Positions 18,979 through 28,523 of a stretch of DNA of 64,000 nt are shown piece after piece (position 1 is the stretch's first letter; every line of letters starts with the position of its first letter). The stretch covers positions 1 through 64,000 of the forward strand of contig JAFXBG010000002.1 of the NCBI GenBank assembly GCA_017521925.1, read 5' to 3'. The stretch is from Clostridia bacterium (GTDB lineage Bacteria; Bacillota; Clostridia; Oscillospirales; Acutalibacteraceae). Made by a program: the position numbers and the translations under genes. The notes below the pieces were generated by a model that was not told the origin of the DNA, made no database searches, and was given only the letters and a program-made list of their open reading frames with translations.

Positions 18979-19607
18979 AAGTTCAGTTCCTTTGCTCTTG
19001 CTTTAAGTTCTTCTGTTGCCTTTTTAGTGTCATCAGCTTTCATTATTGCTGAAACAACACAGATTCCTGATACTTCGATTCCTTCAAGAACATCAATGTT
19101 GTCTTTATTAAGTCCGCCGATTGCGTTAACAGGTATCGGCACAGAATAGCAGATATCTCTGAGAGTATCGGTAGAGGTCAGCACAGTTTTGACCTTTGTA
19201 GTGGTAGGGAAAATTGCTCCTACACCAAGATAGTCAGCTCCTTGCTCAAAGGCTTCTTTTGCCTGCTCGACCGTTTTTGTTGTTGCACCTACAATCTTGT
19301 TTTCTCCCATAAGTTTTCTTGCCAGACTCACAGGCATATCGCTTTGCCCCACGTGGACTCCCTCGGCATTAACCGCTAAAGCCACATCCACCCTATCGTC
19401 AATTATCAAGGGAACATTGTACATTTGAGTAAGGTTATGTACTTTTTCTGCAAGGGTGATATACTCTCGGGTTGTTTTATCTTTTTCACGAAGTTGTAAA
19501 AGTGTTACGCCGCCTTTAAGTGCTTGCTCCACACGTTTTAAAAACTCATCTTCCGTAAAGCCTGAGCTATCGGTTATAAAATATAAGCTTGAATCAAAAT
19601 TTTTCAT
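18972..19607 (-). CDS. thiE: Thiamine-phosphate synthase
   Basis: 211 residues. Joins HMP-PP and thiazole phosphate to thiamine phosphate. It has LYFITDSSG, LLQLREKDKTTREY, PLIIDDRVDVALAVNAEGVHVGQ in part, GATTKT and the C-terminal VNAIGGLNKDNI phosphate loop. The start at 19607 is preferred because GAGG sits 5 bases upstream; the first ATG of the open frame (19634) lies inside thiH without a ribosome site. Confidence 0.92.
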   Translation of the reverse strand: MKNFDSSLYFITDSSGFTEDEFLKRVEQALKGGVTLLQLREKDKTTREYITLAEKVHNLTQMYNVPLIIDDRVDVALAVNAEGVHVGQSDMPVSLARKLMGENKIVGATTKTVEQAKEAFEQGADYLGVGAIFPTTTKVKTVLTSTDTLRDICYSVPIPVNAIGGLNKDNIDVLEGIEVSGICVVSAIMKADDTKKATEELKARAKELNLC

Positions 19608-19614
19608 ATTTTCC

Positions 19615-20868
19615 TCACACATATAAATAATCATTTAAAACAGGTTGCAAGCCTTCATCTGCCATATCTTCATACATTTTTTCAAGGCTTCGGTTATCAT
19701 CAATTTCAAATTGTTCGTCACCCTGAACATCATCGGTTTCTTTTCCTGTATATTTACTTTCGTGATCCCCTATTCCGGTGGAAACACCTGCCGAAACCTT
19801 TGTTGCGGCAATTTTTACTATACCGTTTCTGAACTCAGCACTTTCACGAGAGGACACGGTGATTCCCACAAAGGGAAGAAAAATCCTGTATGCACAAAGC
19901 ACCTGACAAAGCTCGCTTTCTCCCACATCCAAAGGGTTTATTCTATCATTATTGATAATAGGTCTGAGCCTTGGGCAAGACAAAGACATTTCGGCGTGAG
20001 GGTACTTCCTTTGCAAAAAGTACACATGCAAAGCACTTGCAAGAGCATCCTTTCTAAAATTCGAAAGTCCTAAAAGTGCTGAAAAGGCAACGCCTCTCAT
20101 TCCACCCATAAGTGCTCTTTCCTGTGCATCAAAACGATAAGGCCATACACGCTTATGACCGAAAAGATGAAGAGTCTCGTATTTGTCGGAATCATAAGTT
20201 TCCTGAAATACAGTTATGTAATCAGCACCGCACTCATGAAGGAACTTATACTCATCTGTGTTAACAGGGTATATCTCAAGCCCTACCATACGGAAATATT
20301 TTCGTGCCAATTTGCAGGCTTCTCCGATATACGCTACATCGCTTTTGGCTCTGCTCTCCCCTGTGAGAATCAGGATTTCTTCCATACCGCTGTCTGCAAT
20401 AACCTTCATTTCTTTTTCAATCTGCTCCATATTAAGCTTCATCCGCTTTATATGGTTATAGCAGTTGAATCCGCAGTAAACGCAGTAATTCTCACAGTAA
20501 TTCGCAATATATAAAGGAGTAAAAAGATACACTGTGTTGCCAAAGTGCTTGCTTGTTTCAAGCCGAGCTCTCTGTGCCATTTGCTCCAGAAAAGGCTTTG
20601 CTGCCGGAGATAAAAGAGCCTTGAAATCCTCGATACTGCAAACATCATGCTCAAGTGCCGCCTTTACATCAGCCGCTGTATATTTGCTGTAATCGTAAGA
20701 TTTCATATGCTCCATTACCTTTGAGCAGACATCAGATTCAATAATCTCCATACCTTCCATATATTCCATATGATTAGTACGAAAAGAAGGGTCACTTTCA
20801 AGTCTGTGTTTTTTATTGAGTGCTTCTGCTGACAAATGCTCAGAATCTACAAAAAACTGATTTTCCAT
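19615..20868 (-). CDS. thiH: 2-iminoacetate synthase (tyrosine lyase) ThiH
   Basis: 417 residues. Radical SAM enzyme; the CX3CX2C cluster is in NYCENYCVYCGFNC, followed by EILILTGESRAKSDV. It cleaves tyrosine to dehydroglycine (and p-cresol) for the thiazole ring, the anaerobic route, in keeping with an obligate anaerobe. The C-terminal Cys-rich segment of some ThiH proteins is not obvious here. It lies 9 bases after thiG. Confidence 0.93.
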   Translation of the reverse strand: MENQFFVDSEHLSAEALNKKHRLESDPSFRTNHMEYMEGMEIIESDVCSKVMEHMKSYDYSKYTAADVKAALEHDVCSIEDFKALLSPAAKPFLEQMAQRARLETSKHFGNTVYLFTPLYIANYCENYCVYCGFNCYNHIKRMKLNMEQIEKEMKVIADSGMEEILILTGESRAKSDVAYIGEACKLARKYFRMVGLEIYPVNTDEYKFLHECGADYITVFQETYDSDKYETLHLFGHKRVWPYRFDAQERALMGGMRGVAFSALLGLSNFRKDALASALHVYFLQRKYPHAEMSLSCPRLRPIINNDRINPLDVGESELCQVLCAYRIFLPFVGITVSSRESAEFRNGIVKIAATKVSAGVSTGIGDHESKYTGKETDDVQGDEQFEIDDNRSLEKMYEDMADEGLQPVLNDYLYV

Positions 20869-20877
20869 ATTTACTCC

Positions 20878-21648
20878 TTAATCTCTCAAAAAACCTGTGA
20901 GAGGGTCAGAGGCAGATGCGCCACGGGTAAGGACTCTGCCAAGTCCTGCAAGGTACGCTTTTCTGCCTGCCTCAATTGCGTTTTTAAAAGCAGAAGCCAT
21001 CATTGGTAAATCCCCTGCTGTGGCAAGTGCAGTATTAGCCATAATTGCAGAAGCGCCCATCTCCATGGCTTCGCAAGCCTGAGAAGGTCTGCCTATGCCT
21101 GCATCCACAATAATCGGCACATCTATTTCATCAATAAGAATCTGAATAAAGTCCTTTGTTGAAAGGCCTTTGTTAGAACCTATGGGTGAAGCCAGAGGCA
21201 TAACGGAAGCCGCACCTGCGTTTACCAAATCTCTTGCCACATTCAAGTCAGGGTACATATATGGCATAACAACAAAGCCTTCGTTTGCAAGGATTTCAGT
21301 TGCCTTTATAGTTTCCTGATTATCAGGCAGAAGGTACTTTGAATCACGCATAATTTCAATTTTTACAAAGTTACCGCAACCAAGCTCTCTGGCAAGGCGT
21401 GCAATACGCACGGCTTCTTCGGCATTTCTTGCACCTGATGTATTTGGAAGCAAGGTAACACCCTCGGGGATATAGTCAAGGATATTCTCGGCATCCTTGG
21501 TGTTTGCTCTACGCACCGCAAGAGTGATAATCTCAGTACCTGCGTCTTTTACAGCGGCTTCGATAAGCTTCATAGAATACTTACCTGAGCCAAGGATAAA
21601 ACGGGAATTAAACTGGTGACCGCCAATTATAAGTTTATCGTTATTCAT
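20878..21648 (-). CDS. thiG: Thiazole synthase
   Basis: 256 residues, exactly the family length. It has the N-terminal [20 protein letters not shown], the Schiff-base lysine in [10 protein letters not shown] and the [21 protein letters not shown] phosphate site in part. It builds thiazole phosphate from DXP, dehydroglycine and ThiS thiocarboxylate. The ATG at 21648 follows AAGGAATAAAT; the upstream frame start at 21681 runs into thiF and is not used. Confidence 0.95.
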   Translation of the reverse strand: MNNDKLIIGGHQFNSRFILGSGKYSMKLIEAAVKDAGTEIITLAVRRANTKDAENILDYIPEGVTLLPNTSGARNAEEAVRIARLARELGCGNFVKIEIMRDSKYLLPDNQETIKATEILANEGFVVMPYMYPDLNVARDLVNAGAASVMPLASPIGSNKGLSTKDFIQILIDEIDVPIIVDAGIGRPSQACEAMEMGASAIMANTALATAGDLPMMASAFKNAIEAGRKAYLAGLGRVLTRGASASDPLTGFLRD

Positions 21649-21664
21649 ATTTATTCCTTCTTTC

Positions 21665-22300
21665 TTAAACTTCAAATTCATTTGCTAAAATCCTCAGAAC
21701 CATATGCGCCTGATGAGAAGCACAAAGCATTACACGGGAAGACACAAGGCCAAGCCCATCTCTTACATCGCTTATCTCATCTCCACACAAATAGAATTTA
21801 CTTGTTACTTTTCTTGTCCTGATGGTATTGGCACTTGAAAGCCCTGCCATACCCGAAGCCGCCACAACATACTTATGAGGCATTCTTTCAAGCACGGTAT
21901 TCACAAGCTGTGCCTTACACTCGACATTGTCAAATGCTTCGCAGATTATATCTGCATCTTCAAGTAAATCCACTGTGTTTTCTTCCGTTAGTTTGACAGT
22001 ATGCAAAACAATTTCGGTATATGGTGATATTTCTTTCAGATTTTCGGCTAATGCTTCTGTTTTGAATCTACCGATTTGCTCTGCCTTATATTGCTGTCGG
22101 TGAAGATTTGTTATATCAACCTTATCAAAATCTACAAGCACAAGTTTGCCGACACCTGCACGAGCAAGAGCAACCGCAATATTTGAGCCAAGCCCTCCAA
22201 GTCCGCAGATTGCAACTGTGGCAGATGTAAACTTTCGTTGTATATCTTCACTGTGTCTTTCGCACAAGGCTCTGTACCACTGTTCTTTTGCGGGATACAC
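21665..22300 (-). CDS. thiF: ThiS adenylyltransferase
   Basis: 211 residues, the short clostridial form. E1-like nucleotide motif [20 protein letters not shown], metal/ATP Asp in [15 protein letters not shown], and [15 protein letters not shown]. The four zinc cysteines of E. coli ThiF are not evident. It activates the ThiS C-terminus. It begins with GTG directly after the thiS stop, and its Shine-Dalgarno (GGAGGTGG) is formed by the codons of the ThiS glycine tail. Confidence 0.9.
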   Translation of the reverse strand: MYPAKEQWYRALCERHSEDIQRKFTSATVAICGLGGLGSNIAVALARAGVGKLVLVDFDKVDITNLHRQQYKAEQIGRFKTEALAENLKEISPYTEIVLHTVKLTEENTVDLLEDADIICEAFDNVECKAQLVNTVLERMPHKYVVAASGMAGLSSANTIRTRKVTSKFYLCGDEISDVRDGLGLVSSRVMLCASHQAHMVLRILANEFEV

Positions 22301-22495
22301 TTAACCACCTCCCACAAAGCTGACAACCTCAACCGTATCGCCGTCACAAAGCACAGTATCTTCATACTGAGCTTTTGGAACAATGTCGCCGTTTCTTTCA
22401 ACTGCAATTCTTTTTGGGTCATAATTTGTTGTCGCAAGGTATTCTGCAATACTCTTGCCTGCTACGTTAAGTTCTTTGCCATTAATCTTTACCAT
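22301..22495 (-). CDS. thiS: ThiS sulfur carrier protein
   Basis: 64 residues, ubiquitin-like fold, ending VSFVGGG; the terminal glycine is adenylated by ThiF and then becomes the thiocarboxylate. [17 protein letters not shown] is the usual central segment. It is the first gene after the TPP riboswitch, with AGGAGG ahead of the ATG. Confidence 0.92.
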   Translation of the reverse strand: MVKINGKELNVAGKSIAEYLATTNYDPKRIAVERNGDIVPKAQYEDTVLCDGDTVEVVSFVGGG

Positions 22496-22510
22496 AAAAA
22501 CCTCCTGAAA

Positions 22511-22545
22511 AACAAAAAAGGAAGTTACCGATTTGGTAACTTCCT
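22511..22545 (-). terminator. Terminator of the TPP riboswitch
   Basis: GGAAGTTACC pairs with GGTAACTTCC, followed by TTTTTTG on the minus strand. It sits between the aptamer and thiS and would stop transcription when TPP is bound. Confidence 0.85.
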
Positions 22546-22570
22546 AAAATCCTATGTTCTTCCTAATATC

Positions 22571-22654
22571 CTTGTATCAGGCATCCCTACGTTGGCATTA
22601 TCCAAATCAGGTTCTCGGTCGAAGGTCACACCTTCCTCTCAGCCTGTATACAAG
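22571..22654 (-). promoter_or_regulatory. TPP riboswitch (THI element)
   Basis: On the minus strand: P1 CTTGTATACAGG, then the conserved CTGAGAGGAAGGTGTGACC in part, ACCTGAT, GGATAATGCC and GTAGGGA, closing with CCTGATACAAG. All conserved TPP-contacting segments are present. With the terminator it controls the whole thi operon. Confidence 0.95.
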
Positions 22655-22679
22655 CTCCCGTTTGTTAAATTGTAGTTTG

Positions 22680-22708
22680 ATTATACACCATACATTTCAA
22701 TTTTTCAA
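22680..22708 (-). promoter_or_regulatory. Promoter of the thi operon
   Basis: TTGAAA (22703-22708), 17 bp, TATAAT (22680-22685) on the minus strand. The start falls just before the TPP aptamer. Confidence 0.8.
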
Positions 22709-22789
22709 GTCTTTTATTGTTATTATGTATATTACCTGAGTTGCTAAAATTATAATTAGATTGATAAACTCAAATTTTATAATTTATCA

Positions 22790-23671
22790 TCATACCTTTT
22801 CTTCCTCGAAAATATAGAGATACAAATCTTCAAGGGTTGGTTTGACTTTTGACGCTGATACAGAGTCAGGCAGGTTATCCGTGACGATTCGCACTTTTAC
22901 GATATTGCCTTCTCTGAGGATGTTGCTGACTCTGTAATTATCTTGAAGCTTTCTTACAAGTGATGAATCCTCGGTAGTAATCTCAAAGGTTTTGTCTTCA
23001 ACAGTTTTCAAAAGCTCTGCAATGTTATCACAAGCTACAAGCTTACCGCTTTTGAGTAGTATGACTTCTTTTGCGATAAACTCAATGTCGGAAACAACGT
23101 GAGTGGCTAAGATAACTATTTTATCCTCGGCAATGTCACTTATAAAATTACGGATTCGGATTCGCTCTTTTGGATCAAGTCCTGCGGTGGGTTCATCTAA
23201 GATTAATATTTCGGGTTCATTTAGGAGTGCCTGGGCAATTAAGGCTCTTTGCTTCATACCGCCTGAGAAAGTACCTAATTTTTTGTGGGCGGAATCTGTA
23301 AGGTTTACAGTTTCCAGAAGTCTAGCAATTTTCTCTTTGGCTTCTTTTCGTTTTAAACCTTTGAGTGCAGCCATATACCACAAAAAGCGGTTGAGGGTAA
23401 AGTCATCATAAAGTCCCTGTTGTTGCGGCATATAGCCCAGAACAGCACGGAAGTCTTTGCCAAGCTTTTTTATGTTTTCGCCGTTATAGATAACCTCGCC
23501 TAAGTCTGCGTTCAGGTTATCGGTAATGATATTCATAAGGGTAGACTTACCTGCACCGTTAGGGCCAAGCAAACCATACACGCCCGGTGTAAGGGTGATA
23601 GAAAAATCATCAAGGGCTTTTACTGCACCTTTTTTGTAGGTCTTACTGAGGTTATTTATTTTAAGCTCCAT
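22790..23671 (-). CDS. ABC transporter ATP-binding protein (ABC-2 exporter)
   Basis: 293 residues. Walker A GPNGAGKST, signature FSGGMKQRALIAQ, Walker B ILILDEPTAGLD and the switch histidine in LATHVV, then a C-terminal extension of about 80 residues. It overlaps the permease gene by 11 bases, so the two form one exporter. The substrate is unknown. Five lipoprotein paralogues lie immediately upstream on the same strand; a shared function is inference from this arrangement. Confidence 0.9.
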   Translation of the reverse strand: MELKINNLSKTYKKGAVKALDDFSITLTPGVYGLLGPNGAGKSTLMNIITDNLNADLGEVIYNGENIKKLGKDFRAVLGYMPQQQGLYDDFTLNRFLWYMAALKGLKRKEAKEKIARLLETVNLTDSAHKKLGTFSGGMKQRALIAQALLNEPEILILDEPTAGLDPKERIRIRNFISDIAEDKIVILATHVVSDIEFIAKEVILLKSGKLVACDNIAELLKTVEDKTFEITTEDSSLVRKLQDNYRVSNILREGNIVKVRIVTDNLPDSVSASKVKPTLEDLYLYIFEEEKV

Positions 23672-26051
23672 TTTTGCACCTCCTGAGAGTTCTACCCGTA
23701 AAGGTAATGAAATTACAAGCTAAAAGTAAAAGTGAAATTATAGCTGATGAAGCTACAATAACTATGAGCATCCAAGGCTTGCCGTTCTGATAGAAAGCGA
23801 AAAGTCTTAAGTCCATATCAAAGTAAATAAGCAGACAAGGAATAAGGGTTACTGCGGTTGAAACTGTCATAGCCGTGACTGTAGATTTAAGCTTTTCTGA
23901 CATAAGAAGAATGAAACTGAGAGCCGCTATTCCTATGAAAATATGAGCAAAGCTCTCAAGAATTAAAGCACCAAGAATCCTCATATCATTTCCCATGCCC
24001 TGAAAACTTTCTAAGAACACAAGAGGCTCGCCAAATATATCCGTACCAAAAGTCTTGATGAAATTCACCATATAGGGCAGATAAAGAAGAATATAAATAA
24101 TCGTGTAAGTTATGGATGCAACACCTAATTTAGCAAAGAAAAGCTTGCCCTTGCCTTTTTGTGTCGCTGAGATAAGCTTGCTCATTTCACGCTTATGCTC
24201 GTAAGCAAATATACCCGACAAAGTGAACACACTAAGCACCATAAGCAAAGTAAAATTGTTCCACTCACGACTTGAGCTTGCCATAAGTTTAGTTCCGATG
24301 TTCTTATTGATAAAGTGAGGAGTAACACCTAATTCCTCGCCCACCCAAGTTATAGTTGAGTATTGAAGCATTACGGCTTCAAAGCCTTTTCCTCGGGTAT
24401 CGAGGATATTTTCAATAGCCATTATCTTCATATTTTTCTCGTCTTCTGTAAGAGTAGTATCGCTGTTTATGGCTTCAATTTCAAGGTAGAGAGAGTCAAA
24501 GTAAGCTTGCTCGTTTTCTAAAAACTTTATCTTTTCCTCAGTTACTTCGCCTTGAAGCTCATTCATATAAGCAGCATAAGCAACATCTGCACCGCTTGAA
24601 TATGTAATGTTTATATCATCAGTAAAATTGCCGTAAGCGAAGAAGAGAAGAACCAGAAGCACAAGAATAGCCTTTGAGCTTATATAGTGCTTGAAGCACT
24701 CACCGCCGAACACGGTAGTGTTATGAGAGAAAATATGTATCTTTCTGCGGATATTATCTGTGAATTTTCCTAAAGGATTCTTTACACCAAACTGATTCTG
24801 CTTGGAGAAAGCCAAGGCCGACGCCACAGTACAACCACCAAAGCAAAGAAGTAAAAACCCAAGATAAGTCCACAGAACATTCACAGGCTGTGTAAAGAAA
24901 TTAAGGTTGAGGTAACTGCCGAAAAGTCCGTTACCACTTAAGAAATAGAAAACGTTAATATACTTGAAGTGGTTAAGAGGTGCCAGAGGGTCGATAAAAT
25001 TAAAGCAGGCAAACTCTGCACCTAATAAAAGAGCAAGTACAATATAGGTAATATTTGTACTTTTAATAAGAGTGAAAAGCAATGCAAAAATCATTGAAAC
25101 CCCGCAAAGAGTCAGCACCTTCTGTACTACCCAAAGGCAAAGGTATTCAAAAACAGACACCTTTAAGTTACAGTTCATAAACTCAGGCACAGACTGAATG
25201 CTTCTACTCAAATCACCCAGACCGAAAGAGGCCTCGCTTACCACAAGTGTGGATACATAATAAATAACTGTAAAACCAGCCACAGTTACGGCAGTTACAA
25301 AAAGCTTTGCAAAAAGGGTTTCGACTCTGCCAAATGGTGTTGACTTTACAAGGATAGTTAGGCCTTTTTCACGCTCTACCGAATAGAGGGTGATACACAC
25401 TAAAATCACAAGGAAAAGTGTGAGGTAATCCGTAAGCTCAAAGGTAGTGGCAAAGTTAAGCCCCAAATCAAAACCGGGTGTAATTTCAGTTCCTTTGAGA
25501 TGTTCAAAGTCAGATGGAGTTTTTGCGATATTGTTATAGGCAAAAGTGCCCGGCTTTGAAAAAATCGAAAACTTAAGCTGAGAGTCGGCACGAGCCTGCA
25601 TTTCCTCTATAAAAACCTCATACTGGTCTATGTGATTGAATTTGTTTGCAAGAATGTTGATTGCAGTAAGCTTTTCTACGCTGAAACCCTCGCTTATAAT
25701 CTCCTGAGCTTTTGCGAAGGCTTCGGGAGATTCGGTCTTAAAACTTTCAATCATACTTTCCATATGCTCGGCTTCATATTTACCGCTTGAGGCTGAGTCA
25801 AGATTTGAAGCTATCTGAAAAGCTTGTTGCATTAAAGCAAGCTCTGCCTTTGCAGTTTCCTTATCCATAGCAAGATATTTCTCAAGTTCTGCGTTATACA
25901 CGTCGCTTATTCTTAGCTCATACTCGTACATCTCGTCATTTGCGGATATAAAGTAAAAACCAACTGCATTTACGATTAAAAACAGCACAAGGCAAATCAC
26001 AAACAGCCTGCTTGTAAAAAGCTTTCTTAATTCTGCACCGATTATACGCAA
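23661..26051 (-). CDS. Double-length ABC-2 type permease
   Basis: 796 residues: two similar halves in one chain. Each starts with a membrane helix (LFVICLVLFLIVNAVGFYF near 16; AILVLLVLLFFAYGNF near 460), has a large outside loop and about five helices. One of these chains could therefore make the whole membrane dimer. The start is TTG at 26051 with AGGAGG 7 bases upstream. The first outside loop is Glu/Ala-rich and helical (about 45-160). It is 35 bases after the nearest lipoprotein gene. Confidence 0.85.
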   Translation of the reverse strand: MRIIGAELRKLFTSRLFVICLVLFLIVNAVGFYFISANDEMYEYELRISDVYNAELEKYLAMDKETAKAELALMQQAFQIASNLDSASSGKYEAEHMESMIESFKTESPEAFAKAQEIISEGFSVEKLTAINILANKFNHIDQYEVFIEEMQARADSQLKFSIFSKPGTFAYNNIAKTPSDFEHLKGTEITPGFDLGLNFATTFELTDYLTLFLVILVCITLYSVEREKGLTILVKSTPFGRVETLFAKLFVTAVTVAGFTVIYYVSTLVVSEASFGLGDLSRSIQSVPEFMNCNLKVSVFEYLCLWVVQKVLTLCGVSMIFALLFTLIKSTNITYIVLALLLGAEFACFNFIDPLAPLNHFKYINVFYFLSGNGLFGSYLNLNFFTQPVNVLWTYLGFLLLCFGGCTVASALAFSKQNQFGVKNPLGKFTDNIRRKIHIFSHNTTVFGGECFKHYISSKAILVLLVLLFFAYGNFTDDINITYSSGADVAYAAYMNELQGEVTEEKIKFLENEQAYFDSLYLEIEAINSDTTLTEDEKNMKIMAIENILDTRGKGFEAVMLQYSTITWVGEELGVTPHFINKNIGTKLMASSSREWNNFTLLMVLSVFTLSGIFAYEHKREMSKLISATQKGKGKLFFAKLGVASITYTIIYILLYLPYMVNFIKTFGTDIFGEPLVFLESFQGMGNDMRILGALILESFAHIFIGIAALSFILLMSEKLKSTVTAMTVSTAVTLIPCLLIYFDMDLRLFAFYQNGKPWMLIVIVASSAIISLLLLACNFITFTGRTLRRCKNGA

Positions 26052-26085
26052 AAGACCACCTCCTTAAGTTCAAATTAAGAACTAT

Positions 26086-27282
26086 TTAGTTATAAACTAT
26101 TTTTCGCTCCCAGTTTCCATTGGTTGAGCCCAGTTCTGATTTATCAAGAATAGAAATCTCGGTTTCGCCTATATTGGATTCTTCTATAAAAAGGAAAATC
26201 TTATCATCAAGGCATAATAGGCGACTATCCCTATATTCGTTTAAATCCAGATTAAAGTTGTCAATCTCTTTAAGTTCCGAATCATAAACCTTAAAGTTCC
26301 ACACGTCATCCGTTCCCATCCTTATGCCTAATTCATTGTTGACATAAACGAAAGTGTCGTCTGTAAAAAGCCTTTCGTTTTCGGAAACTTCCATAAAAAG
26401 CTCAGGATTTTCACCGTTAAAGTCGGTTTTATAATAGTCTATGTTTCCGTCAGATTTCTTTGCAGTCTGGAAAATAAGGTCATTTCCCAGTAACGTAGGA
26501 TAAACCATAGTTCGTCCGTCTTTAAGCTTCATACACTGAGCTTCAAAAGTAGTTAAGTTAACCTTCATATAGTTATCTACACGAAGTTTTGAGTCCTCAC
26601 GTGAAAATCCATTGACATTAAAGTACAGATTGTTGCCGATTGCTACGGGGCAGGTTATTGACGAGTGTTTGTACACTTCTTTTGCAAAATACACCTCTTC
26701 GGGATTGGATTGTGCTTCGTCTAATTTTTGCCTGTATACGTAAACATCAGCATTTTCGGATGCCATTACACCCTGATCTGCATTTTCATACATCTCATAA
26801 ACATAGTAAAGATAGCCCCGATGTATTGTCCACTCCATTACCATATAATCAAAATACCAGAGCTTTTCTTTCCCGGTACCGTCAGATTTCATACGGTAAA
26901 ACTGGACACCCAGGTGTTCGTGGTCAATGTCACCGCTTTGATTATAATAAATATAGCCGTCATTATACGCAATACTGTAAGTCGCACCTATGAAAGCATT
27001 GCAAGTGTCGCTGTTGTGAAGACAGTTAGGTTTGAAGCAAAGAGGTGTGCTTTCGAAGGTTTCCGAATCAGTAAAATAGATAAATTTACTTTTGTATGAA
27101 TAATAGCCTTTTTCTCCCTTTGCTACATCTATCAAATAAGGGTCCGAACCCATCATGGTCATCTGAGAGTCAGTAACATAATTATAACTATCACCTGAGG
27201 TTACTTCGTTTATGTTATCGCAACCTGTGAAACTCAGTATTACTAAAGCTACAAGTAAAATCGCAAGGCTTCGTTTAAGCAT
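26086..27282 (-). CDS. Lipoprotein paralogue 1 of the five-gene array
   Basis: 398 residues from MLKRSLAILL, preceded by GAGGTG. Lipobox LSFTGC. After about 60 residues comes the family hallmark LCFKPNCLHNSDTCNA (CX4CXHX4C), followed by a repeated IAYNDGYIYY / TIHRGYLYYVYE / IGNNLYFNVNG pattern typical of a beta-propeller-like (DUF5050-like) protein. The C-terminus ends SILDKSELGSTNGNWERK. Function unknown. It is closest to the exporter genes. Confidence 0.85.
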   Translation of the reverse strand: MLKRSLAILLVALVILSFTGCDNINEVTSGDSYNYVTDSQMTMMGSDPYLIDVAKGEKGYYSYKSKFIYFTDSETFESTPLCFKPNCLHNSDTCNAFIGATYSIAYNDGYIYYNQSGDIDHEHLGVQFYRMKSDGTGKEKLWYFDYMVMEWTIHRGYLYYVYEMYENADQGVMASENADVYVYRQKLDEAQSNPEEVYFAKEVYKHSSITCPVAIGNNLYFNVNGFSREDSKLRVDNYMKVNLTTFEAQCMKLKDGRTMVYPTLLGNDLIFQTAKKSDGNIDYYKTDFNGENPELFMEVSENERLFTDDTFVYVNNELGIRMGTDDVWNFKVYDSELKEIDNFNLDLNEYRDSRLLCLDDKIFLFIEESNIGETEISILDKSELGSTNGNWERKIVYN

Positions 27283-27296
27283 AGTACACACCTCAT

Positions 27297-28511
27297 TTAT
27301 CCTTTGTAAGAATAATGTAATTCCCACTTTTCCCCTTTTAAGGTACCAAGCTCTGACTTATCGAAATAGAAGATAACTGGCTTATCATCAGAATTCTTAC
27401 CGCCAAATAAAAATATATTTTCATCAACAGGGAGCAAATTCCACGTGTAAGCTCCCTTAGATTCAAAACACAACTCATCAATAAGATTGAGCGAACTGTC
27501 ATATACACTTAATGTTCTTACTGTATCTTCTTTATCAATTCCCCCCTTAGCCACACCAAGTGTAAGTCCGAGTGCATTGTCAACATAAAGATATTTTCCG
27601 TCACAAGTTATCTGCTCGTTCTTTTTTATTTCCATAAGAGGCTCTATGTTTTCGCCGTTTATATCGGATTTATAGTAGAGATATCCCTCATCGGTTACAC
27701 CACCGCCAAAGACCAGTTTGCCATCTAAAAATTTAGGAAAAAACAGCTCTTCTCCATTTGGAGATAACATTTCTTTAGTGGTAAACGTTGATAAATCCAT
27801 ACACAAAGTCTTGGAAACTTCTCTACCCTTATTATCCCTTAAATCTCCGCCAACCCAGAAATAGAGGTAATTATCAAAAGCTATAAGCTCACTTACGTTG
27901 GCATTATGTTCAACTTCCTCTGCAAAGTACACTTCTTCGGGTTTTGGATTAGCTGAATCAAGAGGGATTCTGTAAATATATGCATCGCATTTGGTTGACT
28001 GTGCATAGTCTATGTTCTGATATTTCTTCACAGAATAGTACAGATAACCTCTATGCATCATCCAATCGACAGGGGTAAATTCGGTATAAAAACAAATTTC
28101 TTTCTCTGTGCCGTCCGCACTGATTCTTTTAAGTTCATTGCCTGTGAACTCATAATCAAGCCCCGCATCTACGAAGGTGTAAATATAGCCGTTATTATAA
28201 GCTATTCCGTCATTTGCACCTATGTAGGCATTGCAAAGCTCATCATCGTGCAGGCAGTTTGGCTTTGAACATAAAACGGTACTGTCCATTAAACTGCCGT
28301 CAACATAATAGATGTATTTACCCACAGCAACGTAATAGCCGTTTTCACATTTTGCAATGTTTACATTACTGCTATTACTTCCGCTTTTCGCAAGCTGACA
28401 ATCATTCACAAAATCATAAGTTGCTGAAATGTCGGTTTTCTCTCCTTCACAACCTACCAGGCATATCAGCATTAAAGCCACAAGTAAAATCGCAAGGATT
28501 CTTTTAAACAT
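27297..28511 (-). CDS. Lipoprotein paralogue 2 of the five-gene array
   Basis: 404 residues. Lipobox LICLVGC, then LCSKPNCLHDDELCNA with the same CX4CXHX4C spacing and a run of G.IY/YLYY strands (VDWMMHRGYLYYSVKKY, FDNYLYFWVGG). The C-terminus is FYFDKSELGTLKGEKWEL. AAGGAGG precedes the ATG. It shares more of its C-terminus (KSELGTL.GK.WE) with paralogue 4 than with paralogue 1, so the array is not a simple head-to-tail series. Confidence 0.85.
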   Translation of the reverse strand: MFKRILAILLVALMLICLVGCEGEKTDISATYDFVNDCQLAKSGSNSSNVNIAKCENGYYVAVGKYIYYVDGSLMDSTVLCSKPNCLHDDELCNAYIGANDGIAYNNGYIYTFVDAGLDYEFTGNELKRISADGTEKEICFYTEFTPVDWMMHRGYLYYSVKKYQNIDYAQSTKCDAYIYRIPLDSANPKPEEVYFAEEVEHNANVSELIAFDNYLYFWVGGDLRDNKGREVSKTLCMDLSTFTTKEMLSPNGEELFFPKFLDGKLVFGGGVTDEGYLYYKSDINGENIEPLMEIKKNEQITCDGKYLYVDNALGLTLGVAKGGIDKEDTVRTLSVYDSSLNLIDELCFESKGAYTWNLLPVDENIFLFGGKNSDDKPVIFYFDKSELGTLKGEKWELHYSYKG

Positions 28512-28523
28512 ACCAGAACCTCC

